Positions 1-14,800 of a DNA stretch of 64,000 nt are shown here, piece after piece. Within the stretch, counting starts at the first letter, position 1. Every line of letters begins with the position of its first letter. This DNA is from Ectobius pallidus (Eukaryota; Arthropoda; Insecta; Blattodea; Ectobiidae). Under the pieces are notes generated by a model. It ran no database searches, was not told the DNA's origin, and worked only from the letters and a program-made list of their open reading frames with translations. The translations under genes and the position numbers were made by a program. The stretch covers positions 119,531,751 through 119,595,750 of the forward strand of contig CAXKWD010000001.1 in the NCBI GenBank assembly GCA_964059195.1. Direction: 5' to 3'.

Positions 1-843
1 TTTCAGTATTATCGTATTATCAGTAGTGCTAGGACGCTCCCAACACGCGCTCCTCCCCCCCCCCTCTTCCCGGGGTCATATACATAGATATTGTCAGGAG
101 TTATTGCTACTTACATACAAATGCCTCATTGATTAGTTTTAAGAGAAAGGTGGATTATACAATCTTTTTCTGGTAAAAATACGTTGTAGTTAATAATATT
201 GTTCTACATGAATGTAAGTTTTCTAAAACAAAGATTTTATAGATTATAAGTCAACTGTCCAGAACTCGGATCTCTATATCTGGAATTCGGAGAACATTTC
301 TGGAAATAAACTAACATCCTTATTCAGTTATTAATTATTATACTCCTGCTAGAAAATTATCCTTACGGCGGATTAGTAATCTACATCGTGCTCCCTGAAA
401 GAGTAATTGTTGGGAATCTATTAAATTCCTTTTACATTTTTCCTTACTTATGGAATGTAGATATGTTAGGATAGTGGGCCCCACCTTAGAACGAAGTTCA
501 GAAGTAATACTGATCTAATAGAAATTGAACAAAATCTTGTAGGCCTAATAGAGAGAGAGGTCTAGAAAATTATATTTAGGAGCGTTCCATCCGACTGAAA
601 TTGAACCCAATTCCTCCTTCTTGAATTGACGGTGATTTTGGTCTACACTTTGCGATACGTTACCATCCATGCCTGAAGAAATGCCTCCATTTTTAGTAGC
701 TATTAAATAATTATATCTGACCTCAGAAGGTACTTCTATTTATCTATCAAAGGCATCGGACAATATCGAAATCATAATGAGGGTCCTCAGTACGCAAAGT
801 GAATGTCTCGTTTTTAAAAATAATTTAGGTCTTATTTTTACAG
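1..843. other. 5' flank or intron, no gene seen
   Basis: I see no exon, RNA gene or clear repeat here. A C-run lies near 51-63. The end of the stretch (about 825-843) is pyrimidine-rich and finishes in TTTTTACAG, which serves as the 3' splice site of the first visible EFHB exon, so at least the last part is intron. The start codon and N-terminal exons of EFHB should lie to the left of the window. Confidence 0.6.
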
Positions 844-1020
844 GCAGGTCTTGGTGGCGCAAAAAACATCGTTACTGTTAAAGATTGTCTGCAGTCTGTA
901 TCGTTAGAGGACAAAGTAACAGCATTAAAACAAGAGTTAAAAATTCCTGAAGAAGAGAAGACCAAATACCCAACACCTAAGATTGGAGACACGCAAAGAT
1001 ACGCTGGATTTGACAACTCT
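844..1020 (+). CDS. EFHB: EFHB, first visible exon
   Basis: This exon has 59 codons in phase 0 at both ends. The acceptor is TTTTTACAG at 835-843 and the donor is GTAAGT from 1021. The product begins AGLGGAKNIVTVKDCLQ, matching the AGK..P..D.V..CLQ start of the conserved part of EFHB. It continues with a Lys/Glu-rich stretch and ends YAGFDNS. A second possible acceptor 3-4 nt downstream (GGCAG) would change only the first residues. There is no start codon, so this is an internal exon or begins behind an unseen 5' exon. Confidence 0.85.
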
Positions 1021-4000
1021 GTAAGTAAATAATGAACTCTGCATAAATGTTACGCATCTTTTCCACCTATCAGTATCATCCAGTATTCATTATAATAATT
1101 ACATTAATTTAATGAACGTTGATGTCCTGTATTAAACAGTAATTAATCACTAATCGGAATTACAAGACATTGAAACAGTATTGCTATCTTTGTATTTTAG
1201 ATAGCCCTGGAAAGAATATCATCCTTCTTTGTTACTAATTAAAAGCGTTTTCTTTATGTCAATGTTTAGACAGGCCTACCTTATGGATTAATGGCCAAAA
1301 GAAGGTAACTTACCTGTATTGAAAGTCTACCGCTTTGGTGCAGGGGATGCGTTCGCTCCCTTCACGCTGCAGGCCCTGGTTCGTTTCATACCTAAGTGGG
1401 GGTTTTCAGGGATTTTCTCGCCTGTGAAATTAATGTCGGGCATCTTTAGGCCCTTGCTGTCCCCGGATATCATCTGGCCATCATAAAAATCTTGTTCGGC
1501 ATGAATGTTTGTGCGACTGCTGTGTTTCGTCCTATGTGTTCGTGTTGTCTCTGGGGTGGCCCCGGCATTTGGCTAATCACTCAAACGCTGAGGCCTTCCA
1601 TGTCCTTGTCTAGTCAAAAAAGGCATGAATGCGACCCAAAGGTAATCCCACTCCTGTCCTGTAAGGCAGGAAAGAACGAGCCGCATAAACCTCTCTACAA
1701 TTGGAGAGGTTAAGTTTAAAATAATAGAGAGAGAGGGACAAGTTTATTGTTGACAGAATAGGCCTACTATAAGCAATTTCTGAATTTTGAAATGCTTCCA
1801 AATGTAGACCTATTTATCAATATATCTTTGATAAATATGCTCAGATAACCTATTAGCAAAACTGATCCAATTAAGAGGAATAGTCTATAGAAAAGAAGAT
1901 AATTAATTTAAAATGTAACTTTTTCATATACATAAAAATCATTCCCGTCTTAGCTCAACTCAAGGATTAAAGGGAAGCATTAGTAATCCAAGCGAATGAA
2001 TAAATGCGGAAGACCGCAATCCGTAATCAAATCTTTCCTCCGTCGGCGTGAAAATAAAATGTCTTATGACGTAAGCACCTTCAGCACAGAGTCATCCATA
2101 AAAGTTAATCCGCTATTTTCCTCCCTGTGCCGTATTTAGTCATTCTGACACCCAAGCAGTTTATATTTTGCCACCATGTTCATTATGCAATTCCAATATA
2201 AACAATCATACAGCGTAACCTAAAATGGATTAGAGAAATATCTTTAAAAAAAAAAAAAAAAACTTTTAGAATAAGTTATTTAGTATTATCATAAATTAAT
2301 TAAAACATCATTTTAATGGATGTGGTCCGATTCGCCGCCTTCTATCGAACTCGTCCTGCCGTCCACCTGTTCACTCCTTGTCTGAAGCATAGGACCCCCT
2401 AATGGACGTTTCATTATCGAATACTAACTTAACTTATTTAAGCTTATTATCCTATAGTGGATAGAAAGACAGCTGGTAAACCTATCGCCTCGACGGCCAT
2501 CAAGAGGAAACTAGGATATTGGGCCTGTACTTTCACCTGCCGATACGTAACTTCCAGATAGCTTAACTGGAAGATATCATGTACTGCCACTGCCGAACTG
2601 CTATCAGGAAGAGTGCAGTAAAATTTCGTTACTTGGCGGCCTACGCTAGTTACAACAACTCGAACATACTGTATTTTCTATTTGTGCAGTTAAATTACAC
2701 AATACTGTAATATCTCGTTTTGATACATTAATGAAATTCAGTAATTCTATATCATTCAAATGTGAGCCTAACACTGCATTATTGTATAAATTAAACCTTC
2801 CAGCATCAATTATGAAATCCATAGTTGAATACGCACTTTATTTACCTTGGTAAACTTCTGGACGGCCGTTTCGCAGGTTGTGTTCCTGCATCATCAGCAG
2901 AGTGCCACTCTGGACGGCCGTTTCGCAGGTGGTGTTTACCAAGGTAAATAAAGTGCGTTAAGGAAAGTGTTTTTATTCAACTATTCATTACACAACGCTA
3001 AAGTCGGACACAAGAATGAATATGAAATTCAAGTGACTACGAAGCTCCAATGAGCAGCCATTTTGTTTCCATCACATCTGCCTATCTGACAATTGGTGGT
3101 TTATCGGCCACTCCATCTGCCTGATAGCTTAACTGGAAGTTAATCTTCCAGATAGTTTTTTTGTCGGGAGGTCGTAGTACGCAATTCTTGACGACCTTCC
3201 AGATAAGTTCTCTACCTGGCAGATAAATATTTATTTTATCAGGCCCAAAAAGATGTGAAAGTTGGTCCAGAGGCTCCAATTTAGGTTTGGAGTTCTTTAA
3301 CGTGCCGTAAATCTACTAGACTTCGAACCCAAAGGCGGGGCACCCTAATTTAATGTAACATTCGTCTAAAACATGTACTGTGTAATGAAAATAAAACTAT
3401 TAATCTCTGCACCACTTAAGCCACTGTTAATTCGTTATAACTTATAATCCACACTTCTTACCATCTCGGATTCTATGCAGCGTAAGCTTAAATTTCTTTA
3501 AACTTCTATATTGACAAGGCGGAGTTAACGCACTTTAGTTTCATACAAGTCAAAATGGCTCTGTTTTATCAACATTGCGTACAGTAACTTACAGCTAAAG
3601 CGTTCTGATGGTCGTTGAACATTGATGAATATAGGCATTTTAGAAATAAATAAGTATTCAATATATTAAATACCAACTAACCAGCTACTAATTTTCATAC
3701 ACTATATGCAACTGAAAACGAGATAAATGTAAATGCTATAGGCAAATGGTTCTATAACGAGCATAATAGTTACCAAAGGCTCAGTAAAATTTAAAAACAA
3801 GAAAGGGAATGTTAAATTAAAATTAAATTATGAACTGTTCGTTTGCCAATCCCTTTACATTATTTTTTTTTAATTGTCGCTAAATTTTAAAGCATAGTTC
3901 CATGCAACATTATATCAATGATTTGTTTTAAGGAATGCCACGTGTTTATTGTTAATTTGAGAATGGGAATTCCTTCACGCAACAACCCTGAAGGGACTAG

Positions 4001-5763
4001 GCCTACCATCCGACCGCTGCGTCATCTACCATAGGCAGATGGCAGGAATGGGGGCATGTGGTCAGCATGCCGACACCCACGGCCGTTAATAATGGTTTCC
4101 GTGACCAGAGCCGCTACTTCTCACTCAGGTAGCTCCACAGTTTGAATCACGAGGCTGAGTGCACCCCGTTTTAGACATTTCTACCTTAGAAATATTCAAG
4201 GAGATACCGGGGTTCGAACCCTGGCCTGCTGATCCATAGCCAGCCAAATAATTCTAGACTAACCAACTGAATAGTCATGTTTCACTTTTCCCTTGATCAT
4301 GATAATTTCTTATAGTATTGTGTACATGATTTCAAAGGCTGCTTCCGAAATCTCATTAAAGCTGACGTTGTGCTACGCAACCTTCTCTTTGGAGAGATAG
4401 TCATATTCTTCCAGATATCTTGTATCAACATACATTGTTCTATATTTTGTTATTCTTGAATATTCTTCATTGAACATATCAACTCTAAAAGTGTGTCAAC
4501 TTTGTCTTCTCGTTTGCATTGATCACTTCAGAATGAGTAAATAATATTATCTTGCCCTGATTAAAGAAGCTTGACTCAATCTCATGATTAGGCCTAATAT
4601 TGGGTGACCAGATTTATGACCTTAAAAAACAGGACATTTAACAAAATTTGCCATAAAAACAGGACAAAACAGGATACTTGGATAACAAAGAGTGCAAGCG
4701 TTCCTTCTAAGTCTTGCAGTTACAATTTAACATTATACAGTATAACTTATTGCTATAAATGAGACTTCGTTGTCATCAAAAATCGCCAGTCTGAATTAAA
4801 AGCAATCTTATACATTCAAGCTTTGTCAATCTTTTTATGACTGAAATTACATTTCGAACTGCCAACAATTAAAGTTGTTAAAATAATAATCTGTCATATT
4901 ATAGAAGTAGGATATTTGGAGAAATTAAATCGGATACATTGAACAGACATTTGTTGCAATTTTTGGAAAAAACAGGACATTTGGCGTCCTGTTAGAAATA
5001 TGTCGGGACACCGGGACAATTAATTTTTAAAAATCCAATCCCGTTAAAAACGGGACGTCTGGTTGCCCTAGCCTAATATGATTATTTTAGATAAGCCAAA
5101 CTACAGCCATTCCCTTATGAAAAGATGCGAAGAACCTACTAACTTCCTATCAGTTTGGAGTTAAAGCGGATTTTTATATGCGAGAAACTTAACAAGATGA
5201 AAACATTCTTTAGGTTTATTTATACACGTTTTAAATTAGAGGTCATATCACGTGTTAGGTTCTGTGCGTATATCAATAGGCCGTGAAACTACTTCGATTG
5301 TTTATGTGCTAAGGCTTCTGTAAATTTTTAATGATATTGAACTTCTGATAATTTATTATGATAGAGCGATGTGTCATGGTAAACAACCAGTTAGGCATTT
5401 ACCTTTGTAACTGGGAAATCTATGAAAACCCCATGTCAAATTGGCTGGCAACAGGGTTTGAACCCACTACCATCCGAATGCGAGTCCACGCTACTGCCTT
5501 GGTCTCCTCGCTTGATATGAACATATTTCTTCCTTGTTTATTTATCAGAAATGCTGTGTCATATACTGTATACAGCCAGACAATTTATTAGAGTACACCC
5601 AAGATATCTGCAGGTTCAAGCTGAACAAACAGGCCTATAGCTAAGCATTTTCCCGCCTGTAAAATGAAACCTAAATAGACCAGGTAAATTGAAAATGCTT
5701 CTGTGCCTGAAGAAGGTTGCGAGAATCAGAATGTTGTCCACATTAACCCCAATCTATATCCTG

Positions 5764-5815
<52 letters not shown>

Positions 5816-8800
5816 CGTCTCTGTGACACAATGGGTAACACTTCTGATTTGGCATCTGGAAGTCGGGTATTATCGCCGCGCTCAATTCGTTGACAGTTAA
5901 CATCAAAGAAGTCGCCGCCGCTTGGAGTAGTTGCCACACTGCACAGTGTTAGTAAACAGAGCGGGAAGATGTAGATGCAGCAAAACACTTACGTGGCAAT
6001 GACATTGAGCAATGAGAGAATTGGCAACACGAATTCAGTCAGCGGTTTCTTTTGAGAAAACCTTTTGCAGTAACAACGAGCATTGTAATATGAGAACAAA
6101 GCGAGCCGCCCGTCAACGTTATGAGTGAGGCGATTATACAATCCCGGCATCGGCATCTCCTCGGATATCCCCTTCCACCTTCACAGAGGAGTTTCGAAGA
6201 GTGTAGTAAATATCCCGAGTAATCTGTATTTTTTACAGTAAAAAATAGAACCTGGATTTCTAAACAAAATGTATGTTTATGTTCAGACTCCTAAACATAA
6301 GCAGAAATGTTATACCTACTTCATAAGATACTCCTTGACAAGCAATTTTAACTTTATTTGATAGTGCTTATTTTCCTTACTCCCGGATAAAAACTATTTT
6401 GCTAGCTTATTTTAAGATTTTGAATTAAATAGCATATTAACTCAAAACTGTCACGTTAAAGGGTGTCATTATAACCGGTTTCCTTTCTTTTGTCGGCCAC
6501 TAATATTACTGAAAAATCCCGGTTATAAAACATTATCAGGTTTCTAAAAAACTTTCCCATGAAGAAACAGATATTAAAGTGGAATTCGTCAAAGAACTGT
6601 GCTGCGCTTCACATGTGCCTATGATATCGAAAGAAAATTTTCACTTTACAAATTGTTCTTCATTGACACACAGCTTCATACCTTAAAATCTGCGGATGAC
6701 CTTCCTTACGTACTATAACAGCCGTGAATAAAAGAAGTTTCTATTTCTATTTTGTGCCCGCAAAGCCCCCCGTGGGCCCCCACGGAACTCCCCTACATCC
6801 GACAAGCCTAGTACCATGCCACGTGTGCGCCACCCCCTACGGTACCTCCAACCGGGAGCCCCGACAGGTTCGTGACACACACCACCAACAATCTCTTGAC
6901 CACAAGCAGCGGGGAGAACGGGAGAGGCCCCCAAAGGGCTATGACTGCCGAAGCAGACCCGATGCCAGAAGTGGAAACGGGATGAGGATGAAAAGGGGGA
7001 AAGGTGAGATGAAGTGGAGAGTGTTGGTGGAATGAAAGGGGGAAACGGGAGAACCCCGAGAAAAAAACCCCTAAAACACGGCTTCGTCCACCACGAATGA
7101 CACACCCGCCGGCCCCGAGATTTGAACTCAGGACCGCAAGCATGCCAGGCTCACGCGCTACAGCATGAGCCACCGCGCCGGCAAGAGAAATTTTCTACGA
7201 AACTAATAATTTGATTTCGTGTAATTTGTTTTTACTTATTTTCGAGCTTATTCCTTACTTTTTCCTTACTGTTCTATTTGACTTATAATTCCGGGCTCTA
7301 CATATCACAGAACACACACAGACTGAGGACACACAAACATCGTGCCATAACATTCTACTATAATATTTATTCAAAATAGATTCGGAAATGTTCCATTATC
7401 ACAAAGCCTCCCATGTAGCATGTGTTCAGCTGATAAGATATGATGTAATGAAAAACCTAGTCATGACCCGTGAGTTCATTAGGATGTTGCATACGATATG
7501 AAGTCTTTGCAGGGCCGTCTCAAGGTGTTTTCATTGACATAAACCAGATCACACTTGTTTGTGCAAACCTCACTGTTTGTCTTGTCTGTAAACCGCTACA
7601 CAGGTACTGTGCATACGTACAGTAATATTATTATCCTGTGGACTGTTTCTCCAACAGTTATCATTATTAAGTGCCAGTATGGTACTTTATGAGATTGTCT
7701 GTGGGGGACGAAAAATGTCTGTCCGTGTGTCTATACGCGCCATAACTCAAATACGCTTTATCGGATTTTCATGAAACTTGGTATACGCATTTATACTGTC
7801 CATGGGAAGAACCCTATTGTTATTGAACCAAATCGGTTCACCGGTACCGGCGTCAAACCCAATTTAGTGTTTTTATTTAAAAGCGCCATAACTCAAATAC
7901 GCTTTATCGGATTTTCATGAAACTTGGTATACACATTTATATTGTCCATGGGAAGACGTCTGTTGATACTGGACCAAATCGGTTGGCCGGTACCGGAATA
8001 ATGCCCAATTTAGTGCATTGTATGGTATTATACAACAAAAGGCCCCATAACTCAAATTTGCTTTATCGGATTTTCATGAAACTTGGTATAAGCATTTATA
8101 ACGTCCATGGCAATAAGCCTATTAATTTTGGACCTAATCGGTTGACCGGTACCAGAGTAACAACTAATTAAAGGTCACATGTTTTTTAATTTTTGTCTAC
8201 CGGTATAATTTGACAGTTAACACTATTCCTTCACATATGCTTATCAAACAACACCGTCAAACTGACTGAGTTGGCCAAATGGTAACGTCTTGGACTCGTA
8301 TTCTGGAGGTCCCCGGGTAAAATCCCGGAGCCGGCCTATTTGATATAGATCTTTTTTATTTTATATTTTATTTTTATGTGAGTGCGCGATTGTCAAGGTA
8401 TCACAAATCTGTATGTAGTTCTGCTGACGCTGGTCGATTTTAATCTGATTAGAAAAACTTATTTTCTGCATATCATAATTGCAATTATAATTGATTCAAC
8501 AAAAACATACTGGCACTTTGTTATATCAGTTTACCTGATTTTATTATTTATAATAGCAGTGATCCAGTGATCAGCATACTCGTAAAGAGTTCTTACACTT
8601 AAGAAGATCATGTAATAGAAAACATTTTAAAAGTAATATTTGTTATCATTTCAAGTGAGAGTATGATTTTCTGTACACAATTCTAAAATTTCAGACAAAA
8701 ATTCAATTTAATTGTGGTATTATTCAGTCCTTTTCTACAGCCGTGCATGTGCATGTACAAATAGTGCATGTTATAACTCTAGACTCGTTACTCGTTTATC

Positions 8801-11800
8801 CTTTAGTTTAAACTTTAATTTTATATTTATTTATTTATTTATTTATTTATTTTATTCTGCCAACTACAGGAATAAATCCCAATTACAGTTGGCGTAGTTT
8901 CGCCAATACATGTTTTACACTATAAAAAAATACAATACAATAAATGAACGAATGTGCGAGGATAAAGAAAAAAATACATAAATGATTTACAATAACTACA
9001 ATTAATTTAACAAGACAATCTAAAATTTAAGCCAAATCATATGGAACATATAACAGTTTATGAAGAAGTCCTATGTACTGATTCAATGACAAGTCAAAAT
9101 CCAGAAGAGCATTTTGAAGTGATAGAGAATTATATCGTTTACACATTTGGATGAAAGATGAACATTCTAATAATTTTGATTTAATGACAGGAATATATAA
9201 CAATTCCCTATTCCTTAAATTTAATTGCACTACATTAAATTTAATACGTTTTAAAAGTTCATTACTATCAATTTTACCATTGATAATTTTATATAAGAAT
9301 AACTGTTGCGCTACCAACCTTCTACCAATTAAAGTAACAAATTTAAATTCATTTAATAAAGCATTATAAGAAATTCTATCAATTAAAGCAGATCTACCAT
9401 ATTTTTTAAAATACATATATCGAAGAAAACTCTTCTGAATTTTTTCTATGTCATTAATATGAGTTTTATACAATGGTGACCATATAACTGATGCATATTC
9501 TAACTTACTGCGTACAAAACTATTATAAAGTAATTGTAAGACACGTTCGTCTTTAATATTTTTGGAATTACGAAAAATAAATCCTAACTGTCCATAAGCT
9601 TCATCTATTATTTTATCAATATGCTTTCTAAAATTTAAATTATGCGTAATTATTAATCCTAAATCTTTAATGGTAAATATTCTTGTTAACGTTTCCGAAT
9701 TCATACTGTATTGAATAATCGGGTGAAGTGAAAATCTGTGAAAACTCATGAAATAGCATTTTCTAACATTAAACGCCAAATTGTTTTGGATACTCCATTC
9801 AAAAAGCTTGTCTATTGTTAATTGTAATTCCAATTCATCTGATAATAAACGTATCTCTTTATATATTTTTAAGTCATCTGCAAACAATAAGCATTTAGAA
9901 TTTTTAACAATATCTGGTAAATCATTTATAAAGATTAGGAAAAGAAGTGGCCCTAAATTAGAGCCCTGTGGTACACCAGAATTTACATCATAAACAAAGG
10001 AAGGACAATGATTAAAAACAACATATTGTTTACGGTCTTTTAAGTAAGAAGCTATCAGCTTTAAAAACATCGTATTAATACCTAACATAGACATTTTAGC
10101 CAACAGAATATCATGATCTAACTTATCAAATGCCTTTGCAAAATCAGTGTAGATAACATCAACCCTACACTTCTTATCTAGAGATTCTGATATGTCTTGA
10201 ATAAAGTTCATTAAGTTTGTCAAAGTCGACCTTTGAGGAAAAAAACCATGTTGAAAAACAGATATATATTGTTTGACATGATAAAATATTCTATCATACA
10301 GAATCCGTTCTAAAATTTTTGCTGGCGCACTTATTAGAGCAATAGGTCTGTAATTCGTTACTTTTATTTTCTCACCACTTTTGAATACAGGAGTTATTTG
10401 AGTGATTTTCCATACATCTGGAAATATTTGAGAACTAAGTATTCGGTTAAAGATTAATAGAAAAGGGGATTCTAATATCGTTGCGCAACCTTTTAATACG
10501 TAAGGAGGAATTCCATCATAACCTGCTGATTTCTTTGGCTTAAGCTTGTTAATAGCATTCCGATATTCCACACTGTCTACTGGGTATAGAGATAAGGAAT
10601 GTGATGTGCGCATATTAACCGTATCTACTATTTTATAAGATGACTGCGTTTGAAGATATACACTTTGAAAATAAGTAGCAAACTCATCAGATATGGACTT
10701 TGAATTATTCATTATTGCACCATCTGAAGACAGAAAGATGCTAGAACTATTATTTTCAGTTCTTTTATTTTTCACAAAATTCCAAAAATATTTCGGATTA
10801 AGTTTAATATTTTGTTCACAAGTAAACATGTATTCATTGTACGTCTTTTTTACAAGCGTTTTAGCTTGTTTCCGAAGTTCTTTAAATTTCTCCATATAAT
10901 ATGAGGAATAGTTTTTTCTTTTCCTAAAATATTCCTTTTGTTTCAGAGTTCGAATTATCTCCTTGGTAAACCAAATAGGATATTTTGAATTGTTATTTAT
11001 AACTTTTTGAGGCACCGACGCTTCAATAATAGTGTTTAATCGATCATAAAAACTAGAGAGCATTACATTCGGATTATTGAAAGAATCAAGATAACTCCAA
11101 TCTACTTCCCGAAGTAATGAATAAAACTTATCAAAATCTGCATGTTGGAAGTTGTATAATGTAATATGAGATCCACTACAATATTTCTGTTTAAGTCCTC
11201 GAATTTTTATATTGAGTGCAGGATGGTATCGATCTTCAGTAAGAATAGGATCAAGTCCTTAAAGACTTCAACGTAAAGAATATTTGTTAAAATTAGGTCA
11301 AGAGTGCAATTATTACAATTCAAAATGTTATTTTCAGATTTCATATTATACAGAGAAAGGAAATTAGATAATGCCCTTAAGCACGGCCCTCCATGAAGAA
11401 AATCATAATCTTTACCAGTGACAACAGAAAAATTGAAATCTCCAACAATGAGCAATTGACTATAATGAATATCTGGAATGTCATGTACTAAAGAAAAAAA
11501 TCTCAAGTATGAATCCAATGAGCTATTTGGTGGAAAATACACAGAGATAATATAATATACACTATCTGGGAATTTACATTTAACACATACGCTTTCAAAA
11601 GTATCATCAGGAAACTCTATTATTACAGCTGGAATTGAATTATGCATAGCAATTAATACTCCTCCCCCTCTTTTCAGTATCCTATCTTTCCTAAAAACGT
11701 TAAAATCATTAGGAAATAATTCACTGTTCTTAACACTACGTGTTAACCATGTCTCAGTCAACAGGATGACATCATAATTTACTAATAACATACTAGTGTA

Positions 11801-14800
11801 AAAGTCATGAGTTTTAGTATTTAGACCTCGAACATTTTGATAGTAAATTGAAATTTTGTCATGAAAACAAGACATCGAAATTCGAATGAGAAACTTCCTA
11901 AGCATAAATATGTATCAGAATTAAATCAAACTTTCCAGATCAGTAATTGATCGGATACGATATGTAAATTTATCATCTGCCTTCTTTTTTAATTTAATTT
12001 CTCCTATGGGATCTACCCATACAAAAGCAAAATCTTTTTCTCTCTTTAGTTTTCTAGCTTGAGATAGAAGACCTCGCCTGTACGGAGTGAGACTGTGATT
12101 AATAAATATAGGCTCGCTAGAACTAAAACCAATGCTACTGGAGCATAGCTGATGCACAATTTTCCTTTTTCGCATCAAGTTATCCTTCACAACCCGGCGA
12201 ACAAATTTCACCACAATTGGAGCACTTGGTTGATGAGGATGCCGCTTAAGTCGATGACAAGCTTCAATATCAGTCAGTGTGATTTCAGTACCCAGAGCTT
12301 CTCCTACCTTCATGACCAGATGCGATACATCTTCTAGAGGCGATTCAGGAATACCTACAATGTCTATCATATTCCTCCTTGTATATTGCTGTAACTCTTC
12401 TAATTGTTGCTTTGTTTCACCTAGTTCCTTCCGAAGAGCACTGTTTTCAGATTGGAGACTTTCCATCTTCAAAATACATTGCGAAACCTTGTCAGATTGA
12501 TCAGAAATCAATTTCTTATTTTCAGCAAGCAGCTGATGAACATTATCGAAGGATTTATTCAACTCAGCTTCTAAATCACAATTCATCTGATGTATTTGCT
12601 TTTCCAGACCAACTTTGATAGTTTGCATCAGGTTATATAGATCATTTATGGTTATGTCGTCGCCATCATGGTCGCCTTTACCTGGATTCATAGCAGCATG
12701 ATTATTCCTCTTCTTTGATGGCATTATAATAAATTTTGAAGATAACTCATCAAATAGATTACTGAATAAGAAAGACAGAAAATGTTTTATACTACATAAA
12801 CTAAAATATCTGCCTTTATCCTCACAAAATAGAACAAATATTGGAGCACTAATTTCGTTGCTTCGTTATATATATATATATATATATATAACTCAAGAGC
12901 CACTTATCAGACTTGTCTAATTTCATTCAAATTTTGCACAGTTGTCCTATATATTAATCTACAAAGAATGGCATTCAATGGTTAAGATCTGATAAAACAA
13001 GATTAACTGGAAAATAAAAACACATTTGAAAATAAAGTAAAAATTGTGATGCAAATCTAAAAAACATCCAGATTTAATATTAAGGCAGAAAAATGCTCAA
13101 TGAACTTCACCCTTCAGAGTTAAAGGAAAAAATCAAATGGGCACTATAATATTTGATATATGATTAAAGTTTTATTTTTTTATAAATTAAAAATATTCAT
13201 ATTTATAGTTAGATGTGTTATATATTATAGAATTAAAACAAATCTTGTAGAGTAAGTGTACGTGTGCAAATAATTGTATAAAAATATGTCCAGAGGCAAA
13301 GTTAAATTATTAAAGATTTTTGTACAAGCTCCCTTATATGGTAACACTTTTAGCAGGGGCGGATTTAGTTATGTAGCACCCGTATTTTCACCCCTTACTT
13401 CAAAACGAAAGTAGTCCTACTATAATACTTATCAAAACATGTCTCACTCCACCGCCTGGGGCCCTGGAGTGCCTTTGAGGACTTAGTTTTACAATGTGTC
13501 CCTTCTAATGAGGGTCGCTCATTGTTCGCAATTATTTAACATGATAAAGAACACTGGACTGAACAATCTCCAGAAGAGACATAAAATTACAGTGTTGCTC
13601 CTAGGCCTTTAATGAGGCGTCATCTTTTTTCACTGTATGTGGCATCGAGTTCACCTTAGATAAGGGATTGCTCTCTATCAGTACCATTTTTTAAAGAAAA
13701 ACTTTATTCAGATAAGTGCAGATTTCCTTAATTTAAAAAAAATTGTAGTACATGTAGGCCCAAGACACTGATACATTGAATTCAATCTAGAACATGCTGA
13801 CTGTGTTTTTAATCTATTGTAGTTTTGCAAGTTTTCAATTACTACCGAAATTGTGAGCCACTAAGTTGTAGGCCTATTTACTACTACTGCATCACTCATT
13901 ACGCTTTTTTTCTTACTCATAGTTTTACTTCTCCCCTTTTAGAAATTACGCGCCCATTTACAGGGCAGCGACCTGTCGAGAGAGGGATTATCTGTTAAAC
14001 ACATATAGGCCTACATACTTTTTTGATCAGACAAGGACATGGAGGGCCTCGCCGAGTGAGGGACCGGCTCTACGTCGGGGTCATCTCACAGCGGTAGCCT
14101 AAACATTACTTTCTACACGAAATAAAATTTGCACGCCGCACTCAAACTTTTACTGGGTCAATCCATTAGAAATGAACCAGGCCAAGTTGCTCGACATTTT
14201 TGATTTTCCTAAATTTTTTACCAGTTATTTCCCAACTAAAGGTGAGTCCAAAACTATGGCAAAAAAATTTTTGGGCTCATACCTTTTTTTTGGCGGCCAT
14301 TTTAAGTTTGCTTTTTAACCATATTTCAGTCGAAAACATGTTTTGCACAAATGTAAGTAACTCCGTTAATTTTATAGATAACAAGACAAAATAAACACCA
14401 AAATTATCAGAATGAAATGCTCTACAGTTTTGTTTTAACACAATATTACCTAAGTAGTGAGGTAAGTGAAGAAAAAAATTCAAAACTACAAATTGAAAAT
14501 TGACTCAAAACGGGAGTTTTAGTGCCGCAAAATTATTAGAAGGAAGAAAGACTCGCCCTTAATTTTTTTTTCTGGTGTAGATCTACTATAGGACTACTCG
14601 CTGTAGAAGTTTAAAGCTTGAGAACTTTGCGGTGTTTTTTATACAATTTTTCAAAAATGCCCAAAACCGTATTTTGGCAATATTTGAAGTAGGATATCTC
14701 AAAAGGGACTGAGTGAAAAATTATGACATTTATACAGATGACACCTCATTATGATATAAAGATGTGATAAAAATTTGGTGACTGAGACTCAACTGGTTCC

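Larger units (their letters stand above)
8822..12865 (-). mobile_element. Nearly full-length non-LTR retrotransposon (CR1/Jockey group)
   Basis: On the minus strand, in order: ORF1 (12724-11921), ORF2 endonuclease (11905-11207), ORF2 reverse transcriptase (in frame from about 11260 to 9027), a 3' UTR with a GCCAAC...GTTGGC stem near 8858-8893, and an (AAATA/AATA)n tail at 8822-8856. One frameshift near 11260 splits ORF2, and otherwise the frames are open, so the insertion is fairly young. It sits antisense in the EFHB intron. The 5' end is uncertain, somewhere before the (TA)n tract at 12866. I cannot identify target-site duplications. Confidence 0.85.

Noticed and set aside
5743..5988. Frames with poly-Ile or poly-Leu
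   Set aside because: Translation of the (TAA)n microsatellite.
6713..7173. Overlapping open frames of 103-130 codons on both strands
   Set aside because: They fall in a GC-rich SINE-like block where stop codons are rare by composition. No domain, and the tRNA-like head explains the region better.
13352..13490. hAT MITE starting CAGGGGCGGATTTAG
   Set aside because: No complementary right end or target duplication could be found.
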